64,000 nucleotides of DNA from Auanema rhodensis (GCA_964057225.1 OZ059900.1:9620501-9684500); one strand, 5' to 3'; positions 12,997 through 25,117 are shown, counted from the stretch's first letter. Notes: generated from the letters alone by a model not told the origin. Numbers and translations: made by a program.

Positions 12997-14504
12997 TTAT
13001 AATTTATTTCTTTACCTATTACCTTCTCGATGAATATACTTAAGGTCATGCATATTTATACTCAAAATGTCCTTTCATTTCAAAAAACAGCTCCCATATT
13101 ATTGTTTTTCGATTGAATCACGTAATCCCAAGTCTATTTTTTTTTCAATCTATCATTTCAAATCTTTATATATAAACAATTTGTATATCTGCCAAGTAAT
13201 TGTGTAATATCTTGTAAACCCTATGGATTTTGCTGACAGTTGGCTTACTTATCAGTCATCTCACTATTTCAAAAATGCTCTCAATTGCATTTGCCTTGCA
13301 AAATCCTCTTCCGCAACGAACAAGAGCAATTTTTCTCTTAAAATTTTTGAAAGAATTCAATTGATCCCCATTCAATCATTCATATGTTCTACCTTTTTCC
13401 TTGATTTTGTTGGTGCATTCTTTGTAAAAATATAATTTATGTTGTTTCATTTGTGAAACTTTTGCATGTTTGAAGAATAATTCTCTCTGGTGCATTCTCA
13501 TGTAAACATCATCAACTAAACGAAATAGCCATACATACATGTATACACACACACATACACATCCAATATTTTCTTTTTGTCTAATAATAGTTTTGCAAAT
13601 TTTTCTTGATGCATTGAAAGAAAGAAAAGTTCCGTATTCTGAGATCAATCTAATTATTTAATCATAACATGTATGAAATCTTATATCAACATTCATGTAT
13701 ATATATATATATATTCATTCCTGTTAATTTAAAGAGATGACGTACTAGCGTGCATATTCATTCTTCTCATACTTTTTTTTTATTTCTATGATCATGTAAG
13801 ATCTTGTCATTCTGTCGGAAAGCCTATACTAAGCAATCTGTCATTAAGCATTACACGAACGTCAACGGAAGAATTCTCTTGGCATACCTATGAATCATAT
13901 AGGTCATATTCACCTCATATCTTGAGATGCACTCAATATTCTCCGCAGTTAAAGAACATTTTTTTGAGGTTGGGGTACAATGAGTTTAAAGTGTAACACT
14001 CATTACATTGTGACTTTGACCAAATTAATGTAATTGAGTAACGCCTATTTCCTGAGGTGGCATTGAAAACGTTCTATAGAAATCTTTTCGTAGCTTGAAA
14101 TTTTTCTTGTAGGACTTAAAGGGAATTAAACGCATTGATGAGTAATTCATTCGATAGTCATGACATAAATAAGCTATTTAAGTATTTTAAAGAAAATATT
14201 TGATGATTCTCGTTGTCATCCGTCATCTTGCAAATGCAAAACGTGAACCGATCATGATCTTGCCATATGGTTTCACTGAATGTACATTTTCCTAACTAAC
14301 TTGTCTTTTACTTTCTTATGAATTTTTATGAATTATCCTTCTTTTTTTTTATTTAAACGAGATGTTGTGCTCAAATATTTGCTGCACATTTCCGCTGCTC
14401 ACCTTCGCTGATATATTTTAAGTCGTGGCCTCTATAAGCCGTTCATAATATTTCAGCAGAATGATGTTTTTCCATCTTATCTTTCTTGACGTTCCGTTCA
14501 CTAA

Positions 14505-14538
<34 letters not shown>

Positions 14539-15351
14539 ATGTATATGTATGAATTAACTTTTTTTTTCAAGATTTTACTGATCGAGTTATAAATCTCATC
14601 AAACATCAAAGCATATTCCAGCTGATAGCCAACTCATTTCTTTTCCATATTCTGTGCTGATAAATATGTTTTGATCGAATAATTTGTCTCTAGCTCCTCC
14701 TTTCCCTCTTTCGATGATCAAATGTGAAAAAATAATGTTAAATAAGCAATAGATTAAGATTTACTCCTACATTCCTATATTCGAACATGCATATCATATT
14801 TTCTTAGAATATCAGCTAATCCTTAATGCTTTTCCTTAAACTTATATATATATTTTAAATATTTCACACATTCTTACCTATAAATGTGTTTATTAAGGAT
14901 GAGAATTAAGCATTCCTATTCCTTTTTCACGATTTCTTGAAGTAATTTATTGTTTTTTTATGCATTTATTTCTATAAGATTGTAGCAAAATATTGTAGGC
15001 AACTAACTCCAAGTTTACGTGTATTGTTTAAAGAACGGCAAAAAAAAGTTTTTTGTATTTATTGCCTTGCGTGTAGTATGGTTTTTGTACCTTTGTTGTA
15101 TTATTTATGTTATTTATGTTATTTTTTTATGAAATTACCATATTATGAGTAACTTTATTCATTTTATTACTTATTTATTACTTTTTTTTAAAGATTTAAA
15201 GCTTTAATCTAATTTCTATTAAATTCTCATGCATTTATTTAATTATTACAGAAATCGCTTTTATTATCAACATACAAACATTAACATATATCAGAGCTTT
15301 AATATTCACTGAATACTATATTAACTATATAAATCTGTTTGTTCGAGAAAC

Positions 15352-17253
15352 ATGGATTCCACAACTACGATTGCTGAAGCAGAAAAAGATATGGATTATG
15401 TAAAGTCAAATATTTTGCCAACAGTAGAACTCGTTCTGGGATTAATTACATATTTTGTGAGTAAATAACATTTTTTTCACTTTGATATTCGAGAAAACAC
15501 AAACTTAATTAAGTTTTGATTATTTTCAGTATATTCATTAAATATTTAAAACTAAAAATATTTAATTTAATTTTGATTACAAACATTGATTATTGTTTCA
15601 ATATTCAGGTTATTATTGCTATGACTGTTGTGGGTAACACGCTCGTTGTTGTGGCTGTTTTCAGCTATCGTCCCTTGAAAAAAGTTCAAAACTATTTTCT
15701 TGTATCATTGGCAGCCTCAGATTTAGCCGTTGCTATATTTGTCATGCCACTGCATGTGGTTCAGTTTTTAGCTGGTGAGTTAGTTTACATAATAATCATT
15801 TTGATTGCAAAACGAGACAAGAAATATGTGAATGATTTAATAATGTTTGAACATCTTTTGTCTAATTATCTAATCAAAATAAACTATTTAACCAAAATAT
15901 CAAGATAACATTTATTTTCTTTAGATGGACGATGGCTATTGGGCATCTACGTCTGTCAATTTTTCACAACAGCTGATATACTTTTATGTACTTCATCTAT
16001 TTTGAATTTGTGTGCTATTGCTATTGATAGGTAAGATAACTATACCATCACATAGTTTTATCTTGTATTATATATTATTCAAGTTTTAATTGAATATTTG
16101 TTTTAGGTACTGTGCCATTCATGATCCAATTAATTATGCTCACAAAAGGTCTCCAAAATTTGTTTGTAAAATAATAGCTATTGTAAGACTTTATTTAATA
16201 ATATTAATTAGTTTGTGTAATATTTGTAGGTTTGGGCGTTATCCGCATTAATATCAGTTCCACCTCTGATTGGTTGGAATGATTGGAGCTCACAATCTCT
16301 TCGAGATCATTGCCAGCTTTCTACAGAAAAGTACTGAAAAACATTTATAGTTCTGAGTACATTAATTTTTTTAATTTAAGAGCTTTTGTTATTTATTCCG
16401 CAATGGGTTCATTCTTTTTGCCACTTCTAGTAATGGTAATCGTCTACTTGAAAATCTTTTTGAATGCCCGTCAACGTATACGTACTAATCGAGGTATATC
16501 CTTGTATGTATGGATAATCAAAAACATTATATTTCCAAATAGGCCGAAGTGCTTTAATGCGTATACAAAACCCTGAAGAAATAGGAATACTTACAACAGA
16601 TGACAGTCGTGGTAAACAGAGCAAACGAAGCTCAGCAGTAAGGACTGATCTCTCATCTTTGGCAAGAAAATCGGTTCGTACCATGTTTTGAAAGCAAAAT
16701 TACATTATAATACATGTTACAGCTATCAGAACGCAGTGTTTCCGAGTTGCCTATGGAGATTCGCAAATCTCTTCGTAATGGTCGCAGTAAAAAAGACTCA
16801 TTAGCTGCCAGAGAATCATTAACTAAAGATGTACGCCTTAACTTTTTTTGCAAATAACCTACTTCATTCACTTTAGAATCCAGCAGCTGTTTTGCGTAAA
16901 CGTGAAAAAATTAGTGTAGCTAAAGAAAGACGTGCAGCAAAAACAATTGCAGTTATTATATTTGTTTTCTCATTTTGCTGGCTGCCATTCTTTACGGTTT
17001 ATGTTATAATTCCATTCTGTGACTCGTGCTCTATTCATCCTAAGGTAATAATTTATTTTTAATACTTGTTTCTTCTTAATATTATGTTTTTAAGGTTCAA
17101 CAAGCATTCACATGGCTGGGCTATATTAATTCATCTCTGAATCCGTTCTTATACGGAATTCTGAATTTAGAGTTTCGTCGGGCATTTAAACGAATTCTCT
17201 GTCCCAAATCGAGCCTCGAAGAGCAGAGACGACGACTAAGCGCAGCACCTTAA
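15352..17253 (+). CDS. aminergic GPCR, tyramine/octopamine receptor-like
   Basis: Ten exons, all in phase: 15352-15456, 15609-15774, 15925-16030, 16107-16182, 16230-16330, 16381-16493, 16543-16673, 16723-16830, 16877-17044 and 17095-17253; 410 aa. It is a seven-helix rhodopsin-class receptor of the plasma membrane. TM1 has the GN motif; TM2 has [12 protein letters not shown]3 carries the disulfide Cys101, the amine-binding Asp108 (position 3.32) and D125-R126-Y127. ICL2 reads [15 protein letters not shown]5 has Ser at 5.42 and 5.46 with Pro 5.50 ([10 protein letters not shown]). TM6 has FCWLPFF (Trp337) and TM7 has NPFLY. ICL3 is about 115 residues and rich in S, R and K; the C-tail is short. 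D3.32, the TM5 serines and the DPINYA loop are typical of biogenic-amine receptors, closest in my memory to nematode TYRA-2/SER-2 tyramine and octopamine receptors. The ligand is inferred. The Trp usually present in DRYWAI is Cys here. Introns 1 and 2 are about 150 bp, intron 3 is 76 bp, and the rest are 46-50 bp. Confidence 0.9.
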
Positions 17254-18544
17254 GCTCATTCAAATCATCCAATGAATATGAGTCAATGAAAAAAATACGT
17301 AATACATGTTTCTTCTCAATATATTAGCAATAATTTGTTTCTCATATAATGATTCTCCTTCTTCTTCTTTTTTTTTATCAAAATATATGATTAGGATAGA
17401 ACTGATAAATAGGAAATATGTTCTAACGAATATTGTTTTACTATAACTAAAGAGAAATGAGCATATGATATACAATTATAAAATTATTACCATATTTCGA
17501 TATTGAAAAATCTTTAAATATTTCATTCATAAACGATTATCTTTCTTTAGCACCGTTCCATTACAATCACTTAAAAAAACTGTTATTATGCGAAAGATTT
17601 TTCATAGTTTAAATTTGTGGTATTTTCATCCTAACAACGCTAGAACAAACTATTTTCTTTTTTTTTTCTTATAATGTTTATGTTTGAAAATTTCAGTTCC
17701 TCTTTGTTCAGTATATTTTCAAATTTATTATGTAAATGTTTATAATATATTATAGTTACTTTGTAATAAATTTTTAATTGAAATAATCATAATTATTTCT
17801 TCAACTTTTTACGTTCTTGATTTTCATAATTGCTGTAAAGTTTCACAGTTTTCTATTTGTCATTCGTTGTTTGGAATTGAAACCATCCTTCTCATCTAGA
17901 TGTGTTTTACGTAAACAGTAATGTGATAAAATAATTTCAAGAAAAAAATTCTGATGATAAGACAAAAGGAGATACTGTACTCAACATATTTATAATCTAT
18001 GCTGTGTTATAGGACGTGAGATCTGTTATTTGATATTTTGCTGAATAGAGCCTAGGAATAGCTCTTGATTTATGTTTCTAAAAGTTTTCCTGAAGATGAT
18101 TGCTAAAGCATGGTTATAACGTTTACGTTATCGTATTTTCTCTTCATTTCAGTATTATTTAGGCTACAAGTGTTTTTTTAATTATTGTATAAAAGCGCTT
18201 TTGTAAATCACAACCAGCTGATCATTCGTACTTGTTCGAGTAAACAAGACATTTTTTATTTTTTATCAATCAATTAAATGTTAAAAAAAACTCTTATTAT
18301 GACGTAATTCATGGAAAATCTTTAGAACTCTATTGAAAAGGAGACAAAGAGCTAACTCTAGACAACAACTTCATTTGATTAATTGTATCAGCTCTAATCG
18401 ATGCTGCTGACAGTAGGCTATCTTGTAAGATCTGGTACCTCACCCAACGCGGCTACTGGTTAGTACTAAACGTGAAGTCGGCTTGTTCAAACTATTTCAA
18501 AATTTTTTATGATTTCAAAGATACGGTATGTTATTGACAAATAT
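17254..18544. other. GPCR 3' region and intergenic DNA
   Basis: This starts with the GPCR 3' UTR; a candidate AATAAA lies at about 17765. The rest is AT-rich with no gene recognised. A more GC-balanced patch at about 18395-18500 has no convincing frame. Confidence 0.45.
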
Positions 18545-18586
18545 GATCACGTAGGTGCTCCAATGCGACGCGGGATTATTTGTCAA
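18545..18586 (+). promoter_or_regulatory. CGCGGGAT promoter element (copy 1)
   Basis: CGCGGGAT at 18569-18576 lies about 240 bp upstream of the ATG at 18815. It is embedded in a longer block (GATCACGTAGGTGCTCC... then ...GGGATTATTTGTCAA) that resembles the block upstream of the 25118-25792 gene. The core recalls E2F/DP-type sites, but that is only a suggestion. The flanks TTGACAAAT (18534-18542) and ATTTGTCAA (18578-18586) form an inverted repeat around it. Confidence 0.4.
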
Positions 18587-18814
18587 CACGAGTAATTCAA
18601 ACAGCGTATTCAAACATGACGAAAATTTTTATTTTTTATTTTTCTTTATTATTTTTATTATTTCTTTATTAGTTTTTTATTATTTTTTAATTTTTTCTTC
18701 ATTATTTCTCTGTTTTTTTCTATTTTCTGTTGTTTTCTCAAAAGTTTCAATTACTTAATAAATTCTTTAAGGTGATTCAATATCTTCTTGTTAGTGTATT
18801 CAATCTATCAGATA

Positions 18815-19930
18815 ATGAATAACACAGTTAGTCATTTCCCAAGTGTTCCTTCTGTTATTTCGTAAATTTTAAAGATTGTGTCCGACAGTGATGTTTCTAG
18901 TGACGAATCTAAAGATTTCTTAACAATTGAAGAGTTAAGGGAATGTTTAGAAGAACGAACTGAGGATTATACCACGATATGCAAAAAGAATGAAGACCTA
19001 CTACTTAACGAATTTTGGACAAAGCAGGAGATTTCCTTTTATATGAAAGAAATCAATCATCTCAAAGTTTGCAACAGATCGGAGAGAATAAGTCCGAGTG
19101 ATTTGCTACGTGAAAAGAATAAAATGTTGGAAATGGAATCATTGTGTGAAGATATGCTGAATGCAATGGATGTTGTATACGATGGATTGACTGCAAGCTC
19201 TATTGATATGGAAAGAGTTGGCAAAGTGATCACGCAAACGATTCGAGACCAGAATTGTAAGATTCTTTCTCTTAATAGTGATAAAAACCTGATATTTAAT
19301 CGTTGCACAGAAAAGGTTAGTTATAACATGATATTAACAATTAATCGTTATTTCTCAGAAATTTGCTGAAGATCCTGCAAGTAAGGTTACTAACAACGAT
19401 GTTTTCAATCTAATACAACAACTGGTGAGCATTTTTTTCACTTTTTCAATGAACTATTCATGGCTTTCAGAATGTTTTTGGATCCAGGAAGTTTAACAAG
19501 CATGTAATGACTATGAGAGAAATAGTGGTAACGATAATTCTGATGTTCTTTATCTATTTATGTAATCAATTTCAGTTATATAACAGTAAATACCCTGATC
19601 TTCAATTACGCGAAGTAAGCAGCTCTGTCTTTAACCGTATCAAGTACTTGGTAAATGAATAGTATCTATTAAATCCTACTAATACTTCTGTTCGCAGATG
19701 AACGGCAAATATTTTCCTCAGCCAATTGATGTTCAAAATTTGAACAAACCATATAGTCGCACAAGACTAGCACCCTATACTCGTTATGAAATGAGAGTAA
19801 TGGGAAGCATTGTATGTTTTTTCTCTAATATCTCTAGTTCTTCAATATTTTTCAGGTTTACAAAGACAACTTTTTGGAAGAGCCAGTTAACGCTCCGAGA
19901 AAGACATCAAGAGAAGGTTGCAGCAATTAA
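18815..19930 (+). CDS. coiled-coil-like protein of unknown function
   Basis: Exons: 18815-18826, 18875-19315, 19359-19424, 19471-19527, 19576-19650, 19698-19811 and 19856-19930; 279 aa. Every junction is phase 0, with introns of 43-48 bp. The first exon encodes only MNNT; its donor GTTAGT recurs elsewhere in this window. The long second exon begins acidic and serine-rich (SDSDVSSDESKD) and continues as a charged helical region likely to form a coiled coil. Later exons are short helical segments, and the last ends in a basic tail (APRKTSREG). No signal peptide or membrane segment is evident, so a cytoplasmic or nuclear protein is likely. I do not recognise a family. An AATAAA at 20111-20116 fits its 3' end. 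The upstream CGCGGGAT block links it to the two paralogous genes to the right. Confidence 0.7.
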
Positions 19931-20490
19931 TCTGCCACTTCGGTTTCATTCCGCTTTCGTAGAAATCTTTTTTTCATTAATAAATATGAATGATATATAT
20001 TTATTAATGTTTTGTAACATAATTTTGAGTTGTATCCTTGGGTCCTATTTTTATAGATGTGGGCAAAGTTTTTATGCTTTATTTTCCAATTTTTGTCTTG
20101 TATTTTAATGAATAAATTTTGATTATTTTATTATTTTGTTCTTCAAACTAAATGCTAACTGCGTTCATGCCTGTTTTATGCAAGCTCGGTATATCATTTC
20201 AACAGCTAGTTGAATTGCATCAAATTGTAAGAAACTTGGGTTTCAATTTGAATGTAATATATATATATAGTTTAAGGATAAACCAAGTCCTATTACTACA
20301 AGCTAAAATTCCAAATAATTTTGAATACTGATTTTGTTGTCTTGGAAGAGATATGAAGATCTATATATAGCCTAAGAGTTATTTGTTTATGAGGATTCGC
20401 AAATTTTCTTATCTCTATCTTCGTGTTTGAATCAATATATCTGATAATCGATAAATTACTCTTTAGACTGAATCAAAAATTAATTTCAAG
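19931..20490. other. 3' UTR and spacer before the palindrome
   Basis: The 3' UTR of the preceding gene with AATAAA at 20111-20116, then AT-rich DNA with no recognised feature up to the sharp left edge of the inverted repeat at 20491. Confidence 0.5.
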
Positions 20491-21276
20491 GACTGTACTC
20501 CGCTCTTCCATTTATCGATTTCTCAAAATCATATTTGTTATATTTAGGAATAAAACAAAAAAAAAGTTTCCGGTTAGTTGGTAAACAGTATAGAAATGGA
20601 ATTCTCGTAAGTCTCAAAAGTCTTTCTTTCTCTCTCTCTCTCTCTCTCTCAATTACTCACTCTTGCTCTCTCTCTCTCTCTCTGTTATATTTTTCTTTTT
20701 TATTGAATGCTGTTAGGCTCAGCCTCTCCTTTAGCCATTTTTGTTGAAAATCTGAATAACTCAAATTTTAACAAGTAATCATGAACCTGACTATTGACAG
20801 TCATCTAGGATGACGTAAATGAGAGCAACTGACAATAAATTAACAAAAAAATTCAGTAATTCAGAATTGATTATCCTATTTATCTTCTGGCTTTTAATAT
20901 ACAACACTAATTTGACATAAGTTTAACTGTCTAATTGTCTAGACATCAGATTACAACCTATATATGTAATAATAATATTTTTCTGCATTTATTAACAAAA
21001 TGTTTATCAGATCAAGAGTGCAAGAACTCGTGAATGGGTGTCAGGAGTCAAAATTATTCCTTCAGCAAGAAATGGCATAGAGTAGGAAACTTGACATGAC
21101 GAGATTTTAACTCATGAATCGCGGTTTCATTGACACTTTATCAAATAATTAATTATTCTATCGCTCTATTCGGTTCCCCGATGGAAATAGTGTACGTAAT
21201 ACTAGGCATTTTTATAGTTTATCATGTATGTAGTATGAATTATCTTATTATATATTTTATATTTTATAGTTAATTC

Positions 21277-21353
21277 ATATAACATCTTAGTATAATGGTT
21301 GTATTTCAGTTATAGTAAGGTGCACTTGTAGGTTCAAATCCTACAGTGATATC
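21277..21353 (+). other. tRNA-like sequence A in left arm
   Basis: It has an A-box-like TTAGTATAATGG and a good T arm (TGTAG, GTTCAAATC, CTACA) with a B-box-like GGTTCAAATCC. ATATAAC and GTGATAT can pair at six of seven positions as an acceptor stem. I cannot form a normal anticodon arm, so this is probably a tRNA-derived or degenerate element rather than a working tRNA. The mirror copy is at about 23757-23833 on the minus strand. Confidence 0.4.
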
Positions 21354-21607
21354 AAAGAAAATATAAAATATCTCTCTCTCTCTAATATATAAATCTCTCT
21401 CTCTTTCTCTCTCTCTAAAATAGATAAATCTCTCTATAATCAGACACTTGGCCAAGTTACTACAGGAAAAACTTGAAGCTGCACTAATCATAATCATAAA
21501 CAAATTCTGAAACTCGTCTTACCCTCGACTCCATTGTTTCGAAAAGTTTTAGATTTCAGATACTCTTGTCACTCTTCTTATTTGCGATTAAAACATTAAT
21601 ATTATAA

Positions 21608-21676
21608 GCCAAATGGTGGAGTGGTCTGTATGGTAAACGCTTACAAGCCACTGTAAAGGTACGATCCTTTTCTGCG
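21608..21676 (+). other. tRNA-like sequence B in left arm
   Basis: It has A-box-like TGGTGGAGTGG (21614-21624) and B-box-like GGTACGATCC (21658-21667). The T stem is AAAGG with CTTTT here, but AAAGG with CCTTT in the mirror copy (about 23434-23502, minus strand), where it pairs fully. No convincing acceptor stem was seen. It is likely tRNA-derived. Confidence 0.35.
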
Positions 21677-22472
21677 TTTTTTATGAAAATCAATACCAAA
21701 TCGAAAATCCAAAAAACGCTCCGATGGATTTGGACCTCAAAAAGACCATTTTTTTGAATTCCAAAGCTTATAACTCTGTTCATAATCAATTTTCTTTCAA
21801 ATTTATTATTAAATCTCGAAGCCCAGCAATAGGCCCTCCTTTTCACAAAAATTCAAAGCTGTATCTCATCTCACTCAATAGTTATTCCTCCTCAAAACGA
21901 ACACAAATATTCAAAAACTTGACTTTAAAGGCCATTATCTCCTTTCTCCTTCAAGTTATCGAATTTTTTTCAACAGATTCTAAACCTACTCAACGAGATC
22001 TATCAGATGAACTACTTATATAGAAGTTTAAAGCTCTATGAAATTTTGAAAAATCAAGAATTTAGCCATTTTTCAGTTTGAGAAATAAAAAATTTGCATT
22101 TTCTTTGTTTTGAGTGATGAATCTGAAGCGGATTGAAACGCTGATTTCAAATATGAAAACCTTAACTTCCAATTTTCACTCTGAAAAGAGTTACGAGGCT
22201 TTAAACGTTTTGACTTTGAACATTCAGAAGGCTATATCTCCTTTCAGATAGCGTTTTAAAGACTCGTAAGTATCAGAATCGTTTTCTACGCCATTGTTTC
22301 ACCTTATGTAATCAGTTTCAAAGCGTTACCTCAATATTTTCAAATTTCGATCAAATTGTCCGATTCCATGTACTCCCCCCTTACCTACTTTTCGACCAAA
22401 ACTGGCCATCACTCAAAAGATATTTTCAGTTAAATCGATAATTATATGATATAATTAGAATCAAATTGATGT

Positions 22473-22636
22473 TTAGGAGAAAGAATAACATGAATACTCA
22501 TCTTCAAACTCTTGAATTCCTCAGTTGCATAATGGTAACTTAGATTCTACTTCATGAGGAATCAGAAATACTTCATGAGGAATCAGGATTAACAACTGAC
22601 AACTCTTCAGAAAAAGTTTGAGAATGTGTTTGATTT
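22473..22636. other. palindrome spacer
   Basis: 164 bp of unique sequence between the two arms. It contains an imperfect direct repeat of TTCATGAGGAATCAG (about 22551 and 22573). No ORF or family was recognised. Confidence 0.7.
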
Positions 22637-23433
22637 ACATCATTTTGATTCTAATTATATCATATAATTATCGATTTAACTGAAAATATTTTTTGAGTGA
22701 TGGCCAATTTCGGTCAAAAAGTAGGTAAGGGGGGAGTACATGGAATCGGACAATTTGATCGAAAATTGAAAATATTGAGGTAACGCTTTGAAACTGATTA
22801 CATAAGGTGAAACAATGGCGTAGAAAACGATTCTGATACTTACGAGTCTTTAAAACGCTATCTGAAAGGAGATATAGCCTTCTGAATGTTCAAAGTCAAA
22901 ACGTTTAAAGCCTCGTAACTCTTTTCAGAGTGAAAATTGGAAGTTAAGGTTTTCATATTTGGAATCAGCGTTTCAATCCGCTTCAGATTCATCACTCAAA
23001 ACAAAGAAAATGCAAATTTTTTATTTCTCAAACTGAAAAATGGCTAAATTCTTGATTTTTCAAAATTTCAAAGAGCTTTAAACTTCTATATAAGTAGTTC
23101 ATCTGATAGATCTCGTTGAGTAGGTTTAGAATCTGTTGAAAAAAATTCGATAACTTGAAGGAGAAAGGAGATAATGGCCTTTAAAGTCAAGTTTTTGAAT
23201 ATTTGTGTTCGTTTTGAGGAGGAATAACTATTGAGTGAGATGAGATACAGCTTTGAATTTTTGTGAAAAGGAGGGCCTATTGCTGGGCTTCGAGATTTAA
23301 TAATAAATTTGAAAGGAAATCGATTTTGAACAGAGTTATAAGCTTTGGAATTCAAAAAAAATGGTTTTTTTGAGGTCCAAATCCATCGGAGCGTTTTTTG
23401 GATTTTCGATTTGGTATTGATTTTCATAAAAAA

Positions 23434-23502
23434 CGCAGAAAGGGATCGTACCTTTACAGTGGCTTGTAAGCGTTTACCATACAGACCCCTCGACCATTTG
23501 GC
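23434..23502 (-). other. tRNA-like sequence B in right arm
   Basis: Mirror copy of 21608-21676. The A-box region reads TGGTCGAGGGGTC here versus TGGTGGAGTGGTC in the left arm. The T stem AAAGG/CCTTT is fully paired here. Confidence 0.35.
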
Positions 23503-23756
23503 TTATAATATTAATGTTTTAATCGCAAATAAGAAGAGTGACAAGAGTATCTGAAATCCAAAACTTTTCGAAACAATGGAGTCGAGGGTAAGACGAGTTT
23601 CAGAATTTGTTTATGATTATGATTAGTGCAGCTTCAAGTTTTTCCTGTAGTAACTTGGCCAAGTGTCTGATTATAGAGAGATTTATCTATTTTAGAGAGA
23701 GAGAAAGAGAGAGAGATTTATATATTAGAGAGAGAGAGATATTTTATATTTTCTTT

Positions 23757-23833
23757 GATATCACTGTAGGATTTGAACCTACAAGTGCACCTTACTATAA
23801 CTGAAATACAACCATTATACTAAGATGTTATAT
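23757..23833 (-). other. tRNA-like sequence A in right arm
   Basis: Mirror copy of the segment at 21277-21353, with the same T arm and B-box-like motif on the minus strand. Confidence 0.4.
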
Positions 23834-24633
23834 GAATTAACTATAAAATATAAAATATATAATAAGATAATTCATACTACATACATGATAAACTATAAAA
23901 ATGCCTAGTATTACGTACACTATTTCCATCGGGGAACCGAATAGAGCGATAGAATAATTAATTATTTGATAAAGTGTCAATGAAACCGCGATTCATGAGT
24001 TAAAATCTCGTCATGTCAAGTTTCCTACTCTATGCCATTTCTTGCTGAAGGAATAATTTTGACTCCTGACACCCATTCACGGGTTCTTGCACTCTTGATC
24101 TGATAAACATTTTGTTAATAAATGCAGAAAAATATTATTATTACATATATAGGTTGTAATCTGATGTCTAGACAATTAGACAGTTAAACTTATGTCAAAT
24201 TAGTGTTGTATATTAAAAGCCAGAAGATAAATAGGATAATCAATTCTGAATTACTGAATTTTTTTGTTAATTTATTGTCAGTTGCTCTCATTTACGTCAT
24301 CCTAGATGACTGTCAATAGTCAGGTTCATGATTACTTGTTAAAATTTGAGTTATTCAGATTTTCAACAAAAATGGCTAAAGGAGAGGCTGAGCCTAACAG
24401 CATTCAATAAAAAAGAAAAATATAACAGAGAGAGAGAGAGAGAGAGCAAGAGTGAGTAATTGAGAGAGAGAGAGAGAGAGAGAAAGAAAGACTTTTGAGA
24501 CTTACGAGAATTCCATTTCTATACTGTTTACCAACTAACCGGAAACTTTTTTTTTGTTTTATTCCTAAATATAACAAATATGATTTTGAGAAATCGATAA
24601 ATGGAAGAGCGGAGTACAGTCTACACTATTTCT

Positions 24634-24690
24634 CTATTAGTCTATTTGGACTTCCCGCTTCTTGGAACCATCGAAGATCCGAATTGAATG
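24634..24690 (+). repeat. diverged LTR 3'-end remnant
   Basis: The stretch TTAGTCTATTTGGAC...CTTGGAACCATCGAAGATC closely resembles the 3' end of the 417 bp LTR (ATAGTCTGTTTGGAT...CTTGGAACCATTGAGAATC). It starts a dozen bases after the right edge of the palindrome. It is probably the tail of an older, related LTR. Confidence 0.45.
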
Positions 24691-25117
24691 TCGACATTCA
24701 TGTTTGAATGAACTCTTAAATCAGATTCTTTTCATTTTCCTCACTAAATAGATAGTGAGAATTCAAAATTAGAATAATAGGGTCTTGAGAGACCCGTTTC
24801 ATTTAGTTTTTCTGCTTAAACGACTAGGTTGACCTGACATAGTTGTGCGCCGTATGCCACATGGGGGCAGATTACTTGTTCATTTTGAAAATATCCCTGA
24901 TTTGGAAGATTGTTGTGTAGGGTTAAAGAATTAAAAAACCAAACTTCTTTCGAATAGTTAGACCAAAACTACAAAACGAATAAACGGTGTTTGGATAGCC
25001 TTTCACATGTTTTGTTTGTAAAAATAAAAGAAAAACTATGAAAGATAACATGAAACATTTATTGAAAAACAAAACAATTTATGAAAATAAGAAAGAAAAA
25101 TCAATTTCAGCAATAAT
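24691..25117. other. spacer with a short coding-like piece
   Basis: Mostly non-coding. At about 24836-24931 a plus-strand frame reads DIVVRRMPHGGRLLVHFENI and on to LKN before a stop, with local GC above background. This may be a remnant exon of unknown origin. The rest includes the likely 3' region of the minus-strand gene that follows. Confidence 0.3.

Larger units (their letters stand above)
7593..15351. other. long gene-poor interval
   Basis: About 7.8 kb of AT-rich DNA with no intact gene that I can support. It holds two decayed coding-like patches (listed separately at 10277-10584 and 12817-12996). It also holds AT-dinucleotide runs near 10960-11030, 11160-11250, 13698-13714 and 14506-14528, the last followed by a short GT run, and a CA run near 13545-13560. 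Part of the right side is probably the promoter region of the GPCR gene. Confidence 0.5.
20491..22472 (+). repeat. large inverted repeat, left arm
   Basis: The arm starts at GACTGTACTCCGCTC (20491) and its reverse complement ends at 24621. About 1982 bp pair with the right arm. I see only scattered differences: for example 21780-21800 versus about 23315-23335 differ at three sites in 18 bases, and two differences flank the A box of the second tRNA-like sequence. The arms are therefore not an exact copy. The arm contains a CT-dinucleotide tract (about 20630-20682), two tRNA-like segments and AT-rich DNA. ORFs in it (for example about 21724-22023) are mirrored in the other arm and have no recognisable protein family. 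Confidence 0.9.
22637..24621 (-). repeat. large inverted repeat, right arm
   Basis: Reverse complement of 20491-22472, about 1985 bp, ending abruptly at GAGTACAGTC (24621). Single-base differences from the left arm are scattered along its length. It carries the mirror tRNA-like segments (about 23434-23502 and 23757-23833) and a GA-dinucleotide tract (about 24430-24482). The sequence just outside each end does not match, so the edges are clear. Confidence 0.9.

Noticed and set aside
21556-23554. mirrored ORFs of 65-113 residues in the palindrome arms
   Set aside because: They exist in both arms on opposite strands because of the inverted repeat, overlap antisense ORFs and tRNA-like segments, and resemble no protein family.
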